DNA of 64,000 nt from Woronichinia naegeliana WA131. GTDB taxonomy: Bacteria > Cyanobacteriota > Cyanobacteriia > Cyanobacteriales > Microcystaceae. Shown piece by piece: positions 51,485 through 60,357 of this stretch (the first letter of the stretch is position 1; each line of letters starts with the position of its first letter). Location of the stretch: the NCBI GenBank assembly GCA_025370055.1, contig CP073041.1, positions 5,116,272 through 5,180,271 on the forward strand, read 5' to 3'. The position numbers and the translations under genes were made by a program. The notes under the pieces were generated by a model. The model ran no database searches. It had not been told where the DNA came from and saw only the letters and a list, made by a program, of their open reading frames with translations.

Positions 51485-52255
51485 ATGACAGTAATGGGGT
51501 CAAAGGCGATCGCGGTAAAGGAACATAAGAATAAATGTCCTGAATGTCTGCATCTGGAGATTTCGGGAGAAGTTATCGCGCCTGAGTCTAAGGGGATTTT
51601 TCCGAGTCGCAAAAAGTCTGAGCCAGAGGCGATCGACCTATTTGTGCGGATTAATTTTAATGAGCAGTGGGTTGATTTTAACTTTGGGCGGGTTAAGTTT
51701 GGCTTGCAGGGGGGAGATTTACGCTTAAAGCTAGAAAATGGCAAAATGCCTTCTGAGTTGAGAAATAAGTATTTAAAAAAGGTGTTGGAAAGGGAGTTAA
51801 GTGTTGAACGTCAATCAGGGGGAGAACAGGAAAGAAAATCTCAAGTTAAAGGGTCTTTGGCTCCCGATTTATCGAAGGCGGGCTTAGAGGGAGTGGGGGA
51901 AGATCGTCAAAAAGATTCCCGTTCGGATAAGTTTCAGCTTAAAATTGCTCAGATTAGTCACAAGGGAGCGGCTGATCAGCCTGTGTGGGTTTTTGAGAAC
52001 AAATCGGGAGAGCCTATTTTGATTGGGGAATTAGCTGATTACTTGGGTAAAATGTTAATTGAGGGCATTCCCTTGAGTGTTGAGGCGACCTTTACCACTG
52101 AAATGCGTCAGGTTGTACATACAGGTTTAGAAAATTTGTTTAAAGATGATATTTCAGGTCGAAAATTGAAGGCATTTGAGTTAGGAGTCGCTAAGTTATT
52201 TTTAAAGCATAAAACCCAACCCTATCTGAGTCGGCAGGTATTGCGTTATGAGTGA
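51485..52255 (+). CDS. Protein of unknown function overlapping the pentapeptide gene
   Basis: A 256-aa protein from ATG; a second ATG three codons in is also possible. The N-terminal half is rich in beta-type segments ([38 protein letters not shown]). A charged, low-complexity linker follows (about 100-150). The C-terminal half has [20 protein letters not shown] and a helical end ([20 protein letters not shown]). No family is recognised. Its last 8 bases overlap the start of the pentapeptide-repeat gene, pointing to translational coupling and perhaps a joint role. Confidence 0.7.
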   Translation: MTVMGSKAIAVKEHKNKCPECLHLEISGEVIAPESKGIFPSRKKSEPEAIDLFVRINFNEQWVDFNFGRVKFGLQGGDLRLKLENGKMPSELRNKYLKKVLERELSVERQSGGEQERKSQVKGSLAPDLSKAGLEGVGEDRQKDSRSDKFQLKIAQISHKGAADQPVWVFENKSGEPILIGELADYLGKMLIEGIPLSVEATFTTEMRQVVHTGLENLFKDDISGRKLKAFELGVAKLFLKHKTQPYLSRQVLRYE

Positions 52256-54152
52256 TGCAGATTTTATTCGGGAAGTTGAGGAACTGTATCAGCGTATTGC
52301 CGAAGCAGATACCAATGATTTTGTTGAGTTGGCCAAAATGGCGGGTTTGGATATTAAAACGGATTTAGTCGGGGCTGACCTGAGTGGGGCTAACCTGAGT
52401 GGGGCTAACTTGACTGGGGCTGTCCTGAATGGGGCTGTCCTGAGTAGTGCTGATCTTGGTGGAGCTAACCTGAGCGGGGCTTACCTGTGGGAGGCTAACC
52501 TGGGTGGGGCTAACCTGAGCGGAGCTGACCTGAGCGGGGCTTACCCGTGGGAGGCTGACCTGAGTGGGGCTGACCTGAGTGGGGCTAACCTGAGTGGGGC
52601 TTACCTTATTAGAGCTAACTTGAGTGAGGTTAATTTTAAAAATACCCGCATGGATGAAAAAACAATTATTGCTGATAAATGGTGTTTAGTTTGGGAAATA
52701 GTAAATATTGAGCAGAGCAATAGAAGGCTAACTGGCGTTGATTTTAGTTATGCGAATTTAAGTAACTCTTATTTAGTCGGCGCGAATTTGAATGGCGCGA
52801 ATTTGAATGGGGCTAATCTGAATGGGGCTAATCTGAATGGGGCTAATCTGAATGGGGCTAATTTTAAAAATACTCAGATAGATGAAAAAACAATCATTGC
52901 TGATAAATGGCGTTTAGTTTGGAGAATTGTCAATTTTGTAAAAGAACAGAGACAATTAACTCAAGTTGATCTTAGTGAAGCTAACCTAAGCGGGGCTAAC
53001 CTAAGTGGGGCTGACTTGAGTGGGGCTGACTTGAGTGGGGCTAACCTAAGCGGGGCTAACCTAAGCGGGGCTGATCTAAGTGGGGCTGACTTGAGTGGGG
53101 CTGATCTAAGTGGGGCTAACCTAAGTGGGGCTAACCTAAGTGGGGCTGACTTGAGTGGGGCTAACTTAAGCGGGGCTAATTTTAAAAATACTCAGATAGA
53201 TGAAAAAACAACTATTGCTGATAAATGGCGTTTAGTTTGGGAAATAGTAAATACTGAGCGGAGCAATAGAAGGCTAACTGGTGTTGATTTTAGTTATGTG
53301 AATTTAAGTAGCTCTTATTTACTCGGCGCGAATGTGATTGGAGCTAATCTCAGTCAAGCAGATTTAAGGAAGGCAAATTTAAGTGATGCAGATTTGAGTG
53401 GAGCTAACCTAAGTGGGGCTGACTTGAGTGGGGCTAACCTAAGCGGGGCTAATTTTAAAAATACTCAGATAGATGAAAAAACAACTATTGCTGATAAATG
53501 GCGTTTAGTTTGGGAAATAGTAAATATTGAGCGGAGTAATAGAAGACTCACTAGCCTTGATCTTAGTTATGCGAATTTAAGTAACTCTTATTTAGTAGGA
53601 GCGAATGTGATTGGAGCTAATCTCAGTCAAGCAGATTTAAGGAAGGCAAATTTAAGTGATGCAGATTTGAGTGGAGCTAACCTAAGTGGGGCTGACTTGA
53701 GTGGGGCTAACCTAAGCGGGGCTAATTTTAAAAATACTCAGATAGATGAAAAAACAACTATTGCTGATAAATGGCGTTTAGTTTGGGAAATAGTAAATAT
53801 TGAGCGAAGTAATAGAAGACTCACTAGCCTTAATCTTAGTTATGCGAATTTAAGTAACTCTTATTTAGTAGGAGCTAACTTAATTGCTGCTAATTTGACT
53901 GGGGCTATTCTAACTGGAGCAAATCTAACAGAAGCTGATCTCAGTGGTTCTAATTTAAAGCAAGCTAATTTAAAGCAAGCTAATTTAACTGGAGTTTCTT
54001 TTAATAACGCAATTGTTAAAAATGCACGTTTTGGGTCGAATACAGGAATGTCTAGAACATTAAAACAAGACCTTATCGCTAGAGGTGCAATTTTTGAAGA
54101 TGCTCCACCAGGTGATAGAAGTAGAGTTTTAGTTCCTGCTGGCAAGCGTTAA
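52248..54152 (+). CDS. Long pentapeptide-repeat protein with regular inserted modules
   Basis: A 634-aa protein. After a short N-terminal helix ([20 protein letters not shown]) come blocks of A(D/N)LSG-type pentapeptides, which fold as a right-handed square beta-helix. Five times (starting near residues 128, 205, 311, 401 and 491) the helix is interrupted by a near-identical segment. Each interrupter runs [20 protein letters not shown] then [13 protein letters not shown]. The fourth and fifth repeat blocks are almost identical in DNA. There is no signal peptide, so it is probably cytoplasmic. Function unknown. Confidence 0.9.
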   Translation: MSDADFIREVEELYQRIAEADTNDFVELAKMAGLDIKTDLVGADLSGANLSGANLTGAVLNGAVLSSADLGGANLSGAYLWEANLGGANLSGADLSGAYPWEADLSGADLSGANLSGAYLIRANLSEVNFKNTRMDEKTIIADKWCLVWEIVNIEQSNRRLTGVDFSYANLSNSYLVGANLNGANLNGANLNGANLNGANLNGANFKNTQIDEKTIIADKWRLVWRIVNFVKEQRQLTQVDLSEANLSGANLSGADLSGADLSGANLSGANLSGADLSGADLSGADLSGANLSGANLSGADLSGANLSGANFKNTQIDEKTTIADKWRLVWEIVNTERSNRRLTGVDFSYVNLSSSYLLGANVIGANLSQADLRKANLSDADLSGANLSGADLSGANLSGANFKNTQIDEKTTIADKWRLVWEIVNIERSNRRLTSLDLSYANLSNSYLVGANVIGANLSQADLRKANLSDADLSGANLSGADLSGANLSGANFKNTQIDEKTTIADKWRLVWEIVNIERSNRRLTSLNLSYANLSNSYLVGANLIAANLTGAILTGANLTEADLSGSNLKQANLKQANLTGVSFNNAIVKNARFGSNTGMSRTLKQDLIARGAIFEDAPPGDRSRVLVPAGKR

Positions 54153-54191
54153 TTTTTAACCTTAATTTCTACTATTTTCATCAATTTAGCC

Positions 54192-54479
54192 ATGACTACC
54201 GACACTCTAACCGAACAAAGAATCTTAACTCAAATTCGTCAACTTTCCCCTGACGCAATCCAAAAACTTGAGGAATTTATTGATCAACTGTCTCACACTG
54301 ATAATCCATCCCCATCTGACGATCAAACCGAAAAAAAATCATACTGGTACGAATTAGCCTCAATGTTTGACGACGATCCTTACTTCGATAAATTTGTTGA
54401 AGCAATGGCCGAAGAACGTCGCCGATTAGCAATTGAAGAAATGGCTGCTTATGAAGAAGAGGAAATTGCAGCCGCATGA
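54192..54479 (+). CDS. Antitoxin (DUF2281-like), pair 1
   Basis: A 95-aa acidic protein. The N-terminus RILTQIRQLSPDAIQKLEEF and IDQLS is the DUF2281-type helical region. The C-terminus (FDDDPYFDKFVEAMAEERRR to EEEEIAAA) would wrap the toxin. It overlaps the following PIN toxin gene by four bases (ATGA). Same C-terminus as the antitoxin at 55903. Confidence 0.85.
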   Translation: MTTDTLTEQRILTQIRQLSPDAIQKLEEFIDQLSHTDNPSPSDDQTEKKSYWYELASMFDDDPYFDKFVEAMAEERRRLAIEEMAAYEEEEIAAA

Positions 54480-54898
54480 CCCAATATATTCTAGATACCG
54501 ATCATGTAACCGCCCTTCAGCATAAAAATCCTCGTGTTCTTCAGCGTATTGACTTAATTGATAAATCTCAAATATTTGTGACTGTTATTACTCTGGAAGA
54601 ACAAATTAAAGGACGTTTCAACGTAATCAATCGTAGCAATAATAATCCTCAAGAATTACCTCTGGCTTACTATGGTCTCCATAAAACGTTTGACTTTTTT
54701 ATCAAAATGAATTTATTGGATTTTGATCATCGAGCTTTAACTCATTATCAGAACCTCAAAAAACAAAAAATACGCATTGGTTCTCAAGACTTAAAAATAG
54801 CAGCAATAGCCCTTACTCATCAGATGATCCTAGTAACTCGAAATACTCAAGATTTTTGCCAAATTCCTAACTTAACCCTTGAAAATTGGACAATTTGA
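54476..54898 (+). CDS. PIN-domain toxin (VapC-type), pair 1
   Basis: A 140-aa protein. YILDTDHVTALQ gives the first acidic residues, VITLEEQIKG the Glu, and GSQDLKIAAIALTHQ with VTRNTQDFCQIP the C-terminal aspartates of a PIN ribonuclease. VapC toxins cleave tRNA or rRNA and are neutralised by the partner encoded upstream. Full-length, and its four-base overlap with the antitoxin gene supports a functional pair. Confidence 0.9.
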   Translation: MTQYILDTDHVTALQHKNPRVLQRIDLIDKSQIFVTVITLEEQIKGRFNVINRSNNNPQELPLAYYGLHKTFDFFIKMNLLDFDHRALTHYQNLKKQKIRIGSQDLKIAAIALTHQMILVTRNTQDFCQIPNLTLENWTI

Positions 54899-54965
54899 TA
54901 AATCTTATCCTTTGCCGAGCGTAAGCAAATCACAAAAATTATTCCCCTTTTATTGTATTTTTACC

Positions 54966-55181
54966 ATGATTACCCTAACCCTAACCGAAGAAAAAATTAT
55001 CACCAAAATTCGTCAACTTTCCCCTGACGCAATCCAAAAACTTGAAGAGTTTATTGATCAACTGTCTCAACCTAAAAATAACCCAGATCAATATCTCACC
55101 TCCGCCGCGTCTAAACTTTCAGAATCTATCTTAGCTAAAATTTTGGATAATGCGGAAGATGCAGAATATGACATACTTTAG
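54966..55181 (+). CDS. Orphan antitoxin-like protein (DUF2281-like)
   Basis: A 71-aa protein. Its N-terminus (KIITKIRQLSPDAIQKLEEF, IDQLSQ) is almost the same as in the antitoxin at 54192, but the C-terminus (ASKLSESILAKILDNAEDAE) differs. No PIN gene follows; the next gene is another antitoxin 79 bases on. Probably a recombinant or toxin-less relic, possibly able to cross-interact. Confidence 0.7.
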   Translation: MITLTLTEEKIITKIRQLSPDAIQKLEEFIDQLSQPKNNPDQYLTSAASKLSESILAKILDNAEDAEYDIL

Positions 55182-55259
55182 AAATAATGTAATTTCTCTT
55201 TATTGATTTAAAAATCACACAATCAAAACAGCTTTGTTTAATTTATCTGTTGTAAAATT

Positions 55260-55484
55260 ATGACAACCATCACCCTTGAAGTCAATCCTGAAATTGCCGC
55301 CGCTTATCAAGCCGTATCCTCTGCCGAGCGCGAGCAAATCACAAAAATTGTTACCCTTTTACTCCAAAACCCAGCCGAAAGTGATCTTGCTTTCTTACGA
55401 AGAATTATGGATGACATTAGCGATAAAGCTGAAGCAAATGGTTTAACCCCAGAAATTTTAGAATCAATTCTCAATGATCCCTAA
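55260..55484 (+). CDS. Antitoxin of a PIN toxin pair (pair 2)
   Basis: A 74-aa protein starting TTITLEVNPEIAAAYQAVSS and EREQITKIVTLLLQ, then DKAEANGLTPEILESILNDP. This resembles small cyanobacterial antitoxins placed before COG1569-type PIN proteins. Its last 11 bases overlap the toxin gene. Confidence 0.8.
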   Translation: MTTITLEVNPEIAAAYQAVSSAEREQITKIVTLLLQNPAESDLAFLRRIMDDISDKAEANGLTPEILESILNDP

Positions 55485-55887
55485 ACCCAATCTTGTTTTA
55501 GATACTAATATTATTGTCAGTGCCATTCTTTCTAAAACAGGGAAAGCACGTCAAGCCCTAGATAAAGCTCAAGATATTAGCCAAGTTTTGATGTCAACTT
55601 CAGTTTTAGAAGAAATAGAAACAGTTTTGCTTAGACCTAAATTTGACAAATATATTAGCCAACTAGAACGACGTTTTTTCTTAACTAATTTCCTAAAAAC
55701 GGTAGAATTTATTGTAGAGAAAGAAGTTATCGTAGTTTGTCGTGATCCCAAAGATGATAAAATTCTCAACTTAGCCCTAAGTGGACAGGCTGAGTATATT
55801 ATTAGTGGTGATCAGGATTTACTGGTTTTAAACCCATTTCAAGGCATACAAATTATCACAATAGATACTTTTCTGAAAATTAGCTAA
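55474..55887 (+). CDS. PIN-domain toxin (COG1569 type), pair 2
   Basis: A 137-aa protein. NLVLDTNIIVSAILS has the first Asp, SVLEEIETVLLRPKFDKYI the conserved LRPKF region, and CRDPKDDKILNLALSG with IISGDQDLLVL the remaining acidic residues. This is the putative toxin-antitoxin PIN family, distinct from the VapC type of pairs 1 and 3. Overlap with the antitoxin supports coupling. Confidence 0.9.
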   Translation: MIPKPNLVLDTNIIVSAILSKTGKARQALDKAQDISQVLMSTSVLEEIETVLLRPKFDKYISQLERRFFLTNFLKTVEFIVEKEVIVVCRDPKDDKILNLALSGQAEYIISGDQDLLVLNPFQGIQIITIDTFLKIS

Positions 55888-55902
55888 ATTCCTTAAAAAA
55901 TT

Positions 55903-56190
55903 ATGACTATTGATCCCAAAATAGAACAAAGACTTTTAAGTAAAATTCGTCAACTGTCCCCCGACCAATTACAAAAAATAGAGGAACTTATTGATCAAAT
56001 TTCCCAGGTTGATGATTCATCTATCGCTAATTATCACCTTGAAAAGAAATTATCTTTGCTTGAATTAGCATCAATGTTTGACGATGATCCTTTCTTTGAT
56101 GAATTTGTTGAGGCTATGGCCGAAGAACGTCGCCGATTAGCAATTGAAGAAATGGCTGCCTATGAAGAAGAGGAAATTGCAGCCGCATGA
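55903..56190 (+). CDS. Antitoxin (DUF2281-like), pair 3
   Basis: A 95-aa protein. The N-terminus (RLLSKIRQLSPDQLQKIEEL) is diverged from pair 1. The last 31 residues from FVEAMAEERRRLAIEE on are identical, and the DNA is almost identical too, continuing into the toxin start. It overlaps the next gene by four bases. Confidence 0.85.
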   Translation: MTIDPKIEQRLLSKIRQLSPDQLQKIEELIDQISQVDDSSIANYHLEKKLSLLELASMFDDDPFFDEFVEAMAEERRRLAIEEMAAYEEEEIAAA

Positions 56191-56408
56191 CCCAATATAT
56201 TCTAGATACCGATCATGTTACTGCTTTTCAACATGGTAATCCTCGTTTTCTTCAGCGTATGAAATTAGTTGATAGCTCCCGAATATTTGTAACCATTATT
56301 ACTTTGGAAGAACAAATAAAAGGATGTTTTAAAGTCATCAATAATCATAATAACAATCCTCAAGAATTACCTCTTGCTTATTATGAACTTCATAAAACTT
56401 TTAGCTAA
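56187..56408 (+). pseudogene. Truncated VapC-type PIN toxin, pair 3
   Basis: Only 73 codons remain (YILDTDHVTAFQ, TLEEQIKGCFKVIN, AYYELHKTFS, stop). The catalytic C-terminal half present in pair 1 (GSQDLKIAAIA onward) is missing. The stop lies inside the ISL3 target duplication, so truncation happened independently of that insertion. The antitoxin remains intact upstream. Confidence 0.85.
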
Positions 56409-56412
56409 ATAT

Positions 56413-57663
56413 GGTTCTCCTGAACAAAGAGTGATAATTAAAGCTTATCATGAAAAGCAAGCTAAAAAACGATTTCGCATATTATCAAAGTTCATAAATC
56501 CATAAGCTTGACGCTTGATTAGTTTAAGACGATTATTGATGCCTTCCATTGCCCCATTCGTCGTTCGACTCAAAAAGTAGTTACAAATAGAGTCCAAATT
56601 CCTACGAATTGTGCTAATTACATCTGTATAAATGCTCTTTGCATTCTCTAACCATTCTGTAAATTTTAATCTTCCTTCTTCCTTATCATTTACTTTTTCA
56701 TATATCTCTCTAAATGACTCTTTATATTCATACGCTTTACGCAAACGAGCAGATTGCTTTAACACCAATTCTAGTTTTTCTAACTCTTCCTCTTTTAGGT
56801 CTTCTTTATTTTTTAATAATAGCCACTTTTCTCCCTTGATTTTTACATTCAATTTTGTCTGTTTACGGATTTTATTCAATTCTTCATTCAACGCCTTCAT
56901 TACATGAAATCTATCTGTTACAATTACTGCATTCGGAAATACTTTTTCTATTACTTTAGGAAATCCTCCCCACATATCTACACTCACTTGTTCTACTCCT
57001 TCCCTCACCTCTAATTCTTTCTTCATCAGCACTTCGATGATTTTATCTTGTTGATGACTATCTATCACTTCTATTAATTCTCCTTTCTCTATATCTCCTA
57101 ACACTGTTACAAAATTCTGATGACCTTTTCGTTTCGCTATTTCATCCATCCCGAGGTGTTTTACTCCTTGCCAATCTTTTTTTTTAGCTTCACATTGACG
57201 TTGGTAAATTCCATTCACTTGATCCCATGATAGAGATTCCTCTCTACCTACTTGTTCCACACTGCTCACATTTACTCGTCCATAAATATATTCTTCATAC
57301 CTCACTGTGTATTTCCTACGGGCTTCCATAAATTCTAGATTTTCTGTAAAAAACCTTTGACAATCTTTACAGTAAAATTTACGACGAGGGACTTTCAGAT
57401 ATACCATTTGACCAGAGATAGACAAGTCCCTTACTAATACACTGTTCGTCTGATGTAATTCATCCGTTAAGCTACCACAATAATTACATTTGACTTCTTC
57501 CTCTTGACAACTCAGTATTAAAAACGCTTGTTTTCCCTCTTGAATCACATTTCTTATGTTTACTTTTGGTAAATTCAGAAGATTTTCCAGAAAAAATAAC
57601 ATTGATGTCGTCCTCATATAGTGTATCTTATTATACATCTTCTACCGCAAAGCCAGAAGAACC
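56413..57663 (-). mobile_element. ISL3-family element (complete, 1251 bp)
   Basis: The 8-bp duplication CTAAATAT flanks it (56405-56412 and 57664-57671). Its ends begin GGTTCTYCTG on both strands. It contains a single transposase gene. Confidence 0.92.
56448..57638 (-). CDS. ISL3 family transposase (intact)
   Basis: A 396-aa protein of normal family length. It has an N-terminal zinc-binding pair (CNYCGSL, CKDCQRFF) and a helix-turn-helix region (EEYIYGRVNVSSVEQVGREE). The DDE domain has HLGMDEIAKRKG, VSVDMWGGFPKV with VIVTDRFHVMKALN, and the C-terminal TTNGAMEGINNRLKLIKRQA. A methionine (MRTTSM) seven codons downstream is an alternative start. No lesion is seen, so it is probably active. Confidence 0.93.
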   Translation of the reverse strand: MYNKIHYMRTTSMLFFLENLLNLPKVNIRNVIQEGKQAFLILSCQEEEVKCNYCGSLTDELHQTNSVLVRDLSISGQMVYLKVPRRKFYCKDCQRFFTENLEFMEARRKYTVRYEEYIYGRVNVSSVEQVGREESLSWDQVNGIYQRQCEAKKKDWQGVKHLGMDEIAKRKGHQNFVTVLGDIEKGELIEVIDSHQQDKIIEVLMKKELEVREGVEQVSVDMWGGFPKVIEKVFPNAVIVTDRFHVMKALNEELNKIRKQTKLNVKIKGEKWLLLKNKEDLKEEELEKLELVLKQSARLRKAYEYKESFREIYEKVNDKEEGRLKFTEWLENAKSIYTDVISTIRRNLDSICNYFLSRTTNGAMEGINNRLKLIKRQAYGFMNFDNMRNRFLACFS

Positions 57664-57676
57664 CTAAATATTAGGT

Positions 57677-57925
57677 ATGAGTTCTGACAAATCCCCTATT
57701 TTAGTAGTGTTTGTCCCAGACATTATGGGATCAAGCTTGTATTTAAAAAAGACAAAGCAGGAGGTATGGGGCGAGGATATAGCCAGTAATATTCGTTCAC
57801 TTCGCAAACATCCCAATAACCTGAAGGCTGATGATACCTTTGCGGGAAATGTCATTCGTTCGATGAATTTCTTGAATACTGTTGAGACTCAAGAAGTGTA
57901 CGCTTATTGCCACCCCAAGATGTAA
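57677..57925 (+). pseudogene. N-terminal fragment of a lipase/acyltransferase-like alpha/beta hydrolase
   Basis: 82 codons: PILVVFVPDIMGSSLYLKKT resembles the first strand and oxyanion segment of LCAT-type hydrolases (V-PG-MGS-L), followed by KQEVWGEDI. The frame ends shortly after with no nucleophile or His. The downstream 260 bases are non-coding debris. It is probably a truncated gene. Confidence 0.6.
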
Positions 57926-58189
57926 TCTCCCTTTATGATATCTATGGTACATAGTACAAGACATTCTGCCCTTGATTCGATGGTTTGGCGTGAAGATATT
58001 ACAGGAATATGTTGAAAACGCTCAACAAGTTCATGATAAGTTTAAGTCTCAAACTTTATCTATTAACATTAAGTGTATTTATTCAGATCATTAGATAACC
58101 CCAATTTATTATAGCAATTTTCATTCAAATGAGGTACGAATAAGGGGCTTAAACTCTTTGTTAGCAAGGCTTGTTAATACCTCACCAAA
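57926..58189. other. Gene-poor debris
   Basis: No supportable gene. Short broken frames only, between a hydrolase fragment and an IS30 fragment. Confidence 0.4.
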
Positions 58190-58304
58190 ATGAAAAACGC
58201 TGTAAATGAACATACTAATGGACTGTTAAGACAGTTTTTCCCCAAGGGAACAAACTTTAAAATAGTTAAGCCAGAAGAGGTAGAAAAAGCTGTAAATTTA
58301 ATTA

Positions 58305-59992
58305 GGGCTTGCTGAAAAAGTCAAAAAACGAAAGAAATGTGGGTTAGGGAAGTATGGACTGAAAAAGCATAGATAACTTATCCTTATGGAAACAAATCAA
58401 AATACAGATTTTGTTTAATCTATTGTTCCTTTCTGTCTAAAAAGGTCAACACAAATCACTCCTCACAAAAGAGAGGAAAATTAACACCATTTTTCACAAG
58501 AAAAACGACTCTACAACTTTTTACTTTTTGTCTTCTGAAGTAGAGTAGAAAGATTCATTACCAAAAAGTTCATCGCAATTACCGTTTCCGAGGTCTCAGG
58601 TAGTTTGGCCATCACTCGACCAAGACTAAATTTCCTCTTTCCCTGTCCGAATTTACCCTCAATGGCATTACGCACTCTTTCATCTGAGCGTGCCTCTTTC
58701 TTTTTTTCTTTGCTCACCTCTTTCGGCGGTCTTCCCAATCGGGGACCACTCATTCTTATATCCCTTTCTTTACAATAAGCTCGATTCGCTTTTGTTCGAT
58801 AGATTTTATCCACATGAACCGATTCCGGATAACATCCTGTTTCCCTTTTATATTCTTCTATTCGCGCTTGTAAATCTCCCGATTCGTTGTAATTATCCCA
58901 ACTTAATTTGTCTAAGAAGACAAAGCCATTCACATTACTTGCCGATATTTTAGCTCCAAACTCTACTGCTTTTCCCGCTTTTCCACGCACTATTGGACGC
59001 ACGTGAGGTTGGCTTACACTCACAATTCTGTTTTCTACTTTATTTGTCTTTTTTTCATACATTTCTAACTGTTGCTCATACACTTTTCCTATCGTTACAA
59101 GCTCTTCTTGCTCTTTTTTCGTTAGTTTTTCTAACTTTGCTCCCTCTTCTATCATTTTTTCTATATCAGACAAGTTTCTTTTTATATATCCTAGTTGTTT
59201 TTTTGTTCCTTTTCTTCTTTCTTTTTTTGACACACGACGTTTTTTTGCTATGGCTAAGTACTCTTTTCTTGCCACTTCCCTATAAGTCCTCGGCTTTTCT
59301 TTCCTTTTCTCTTTTATTTCTTCATACAGCTTATCTATTATTTTTTCTGTTTTTTCTCTGGCATCATTCAATATTCCTATATCCGTTGGATATTTTATAT
59401 CTGCTGGTGTACAAGTCGCATCTAACAATAACTTTCCTTCATTTTCTTTTTTTTCTGACGCTACACCCGTCGCTTTTTTTTCTATTTCTTTATTAATTTT
59501 ATTTATTAATTCCATTCCTATTTTTTTACGAAAATGAACCATCATTGACGCATTAAATGCTTCTTTGCTACTATAGCTTTCCATTCCTATAAAGTACTGT
59601 AAATAAGGGTTCTCTTTTATTTGTTCTACTGTTTCTCTGTCACTTTTTCCTGAAATTTCTTTGATAATTAATGCTCCTAATGCCATTCTAAATGACTTGG
59701 CTGGGGCTCCTTTTTTTTCTATGAAGTTTTTTGCATATTCTTCCTCATATTCTTCCCAGGGAATCATTTTTGACATTTCTATCCAACGATTTTCTTCGTC
59801 TAACTGCCCGCCGAACAGATTTTTCAAGTTTTCTGGTGTTTCAATTGAGTACTGTTGCTTTCGGTACATCTGCTTTCTCTCTTCTTAATGCAATGGTTTT
59901 GAGGCATTCTACCCTATTTTCGTGCATTCTAGCGGTTCTTAATTCGCCTACTATTTTTCTCCGTAAAGGTTTCAGCTTTTTTCAGCAAGCCC
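58305..59992 (-). mobile_element. IS-A copy A8 (complete, uninterrupted, 1688 bp)
   Basis: The duplication TAATTA flanks it (58299-58304 and 59993-59998). The ends are GGGCTTGCTGAAAAA and TTTTTCAGCAAGCCC. It is the only copy in the window with nothing inserted into it. Confidence 0.96.
58511..59869 (-). CDS. DUF772/IS5-like DDE transposase, IS-A copy A8 (intact)
   Basis: A full 452-aa protein. It differs from copy A2 by only a few residues (NFIEKK for NFTEKK, SDIEKM for SHIEKM, IPWEE for ILWEE). It has the same catalytic blocks: DATCTPADIKYP, VHVDKIYRT and RNAIEGKFGQGKRKF. It is 34 codons short of neither end and has no lesion, so this is a candidate active copy. Confidence 0.9.
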   Translation of the reverse strand: MYRKQQYSIETPENLKNLFGGQLDEENRWIEMSKMIPWEEYEEEYAKNFIEKKGAPAKSFRMALGALIIKEISGKSDRETVEQIKENPYLQYFIGMESYSSKEAFNASMMVHFRKKIGMELINKINKEIEKKATGVASEKKENEGKLLLDATCTPADIKYPTDIGILNDAREKTEKIIDKLYEEIKEKRKEKPRTYREVARKEYLAIAKKRRVSKKERRKGTKKQLGYIKRNLSDIEKMIEEGAKLEKLTKKEQEELVTIGKVYEQQLEMYEKKTNKVENRIVSVSQPHVRPIVRGKAGKAVEFGAKISASNVNGFVFLDKLSWDNYNESGDLQARIEEYKRETGCYPESVHVDKIYRTKANRAYCKERDIRMSGPRLGRPPKEVSKEKKKEARSDERVRNAIEGKFGQGKRKFSLGRVMAKLPETSETVIAMNFLVMNLSTLLQKTKSKKL

Positions 59993-60092
59993 TAATTAAT
60001 AATCGACCTCGAAAAAATCCTGACTATCAAACCCCCTATGAGGTATTCTATAATATATCATCAGACATTATGCACTTCAAAATTGAATAGGC

Positions 60093-60242
60093 CCTCGTTG
60101 GTTTGTAACAAGTACCATTGTTGGAGCCACTAAAATTATACAACTGCAAGAAAATTTACATGGTACTAACATTGAACTGGATCAGACTATTTTGACCGAT
60201 ATTGATCAAATTCATCTTTCTTCTCCCAACCCAACTGCTTAA
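60093..60242 (+). pseudogene. Aldo/keto reductase C-terminal fragment
   Basis: The plus strand reads PRWFVTSTIVGATKIIQLQE, NLHGTNIELDQTILTDID and QIHLSSPNPTA with stop. This is the normal C-terminus of aldo/keto reductases of the Tas type. The rest of the gene is gone, replaced by IS30 and IS-A sequence, so a chromosomal gene has been destroyed here. Confidence 0.8.
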
Positions 60243-60357
60243 ATAAAAACTGAGATGAGTTCTGTGAACATATAAAAAATTTTTTTGAGGTTTTGAACTG
60301 TGAAATATAGGTATAGGGTAGAATAAATCACAGTCTAAATCCTGTGGATTCAATATC

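Larger units (their letters stand above)
58190..60090 (+). pseudogene. IS30 family transposase C-terminal fragment, split by IS-A copy A8
   Basis: 58190-58304 encodes VNEHTNGLLRQFFPKGTNFK and VEKAVNLI. Joined at TAATTA to 59999-60090 it continues NNRPRKNPDYQTPYEVF and ends HFKIE. ENTNGLxRQxxPKG and NNRPRK are the hallmark C-terminal motifs of IS30 transposases. The N-terminal part is absent. Confidence 0.85.
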
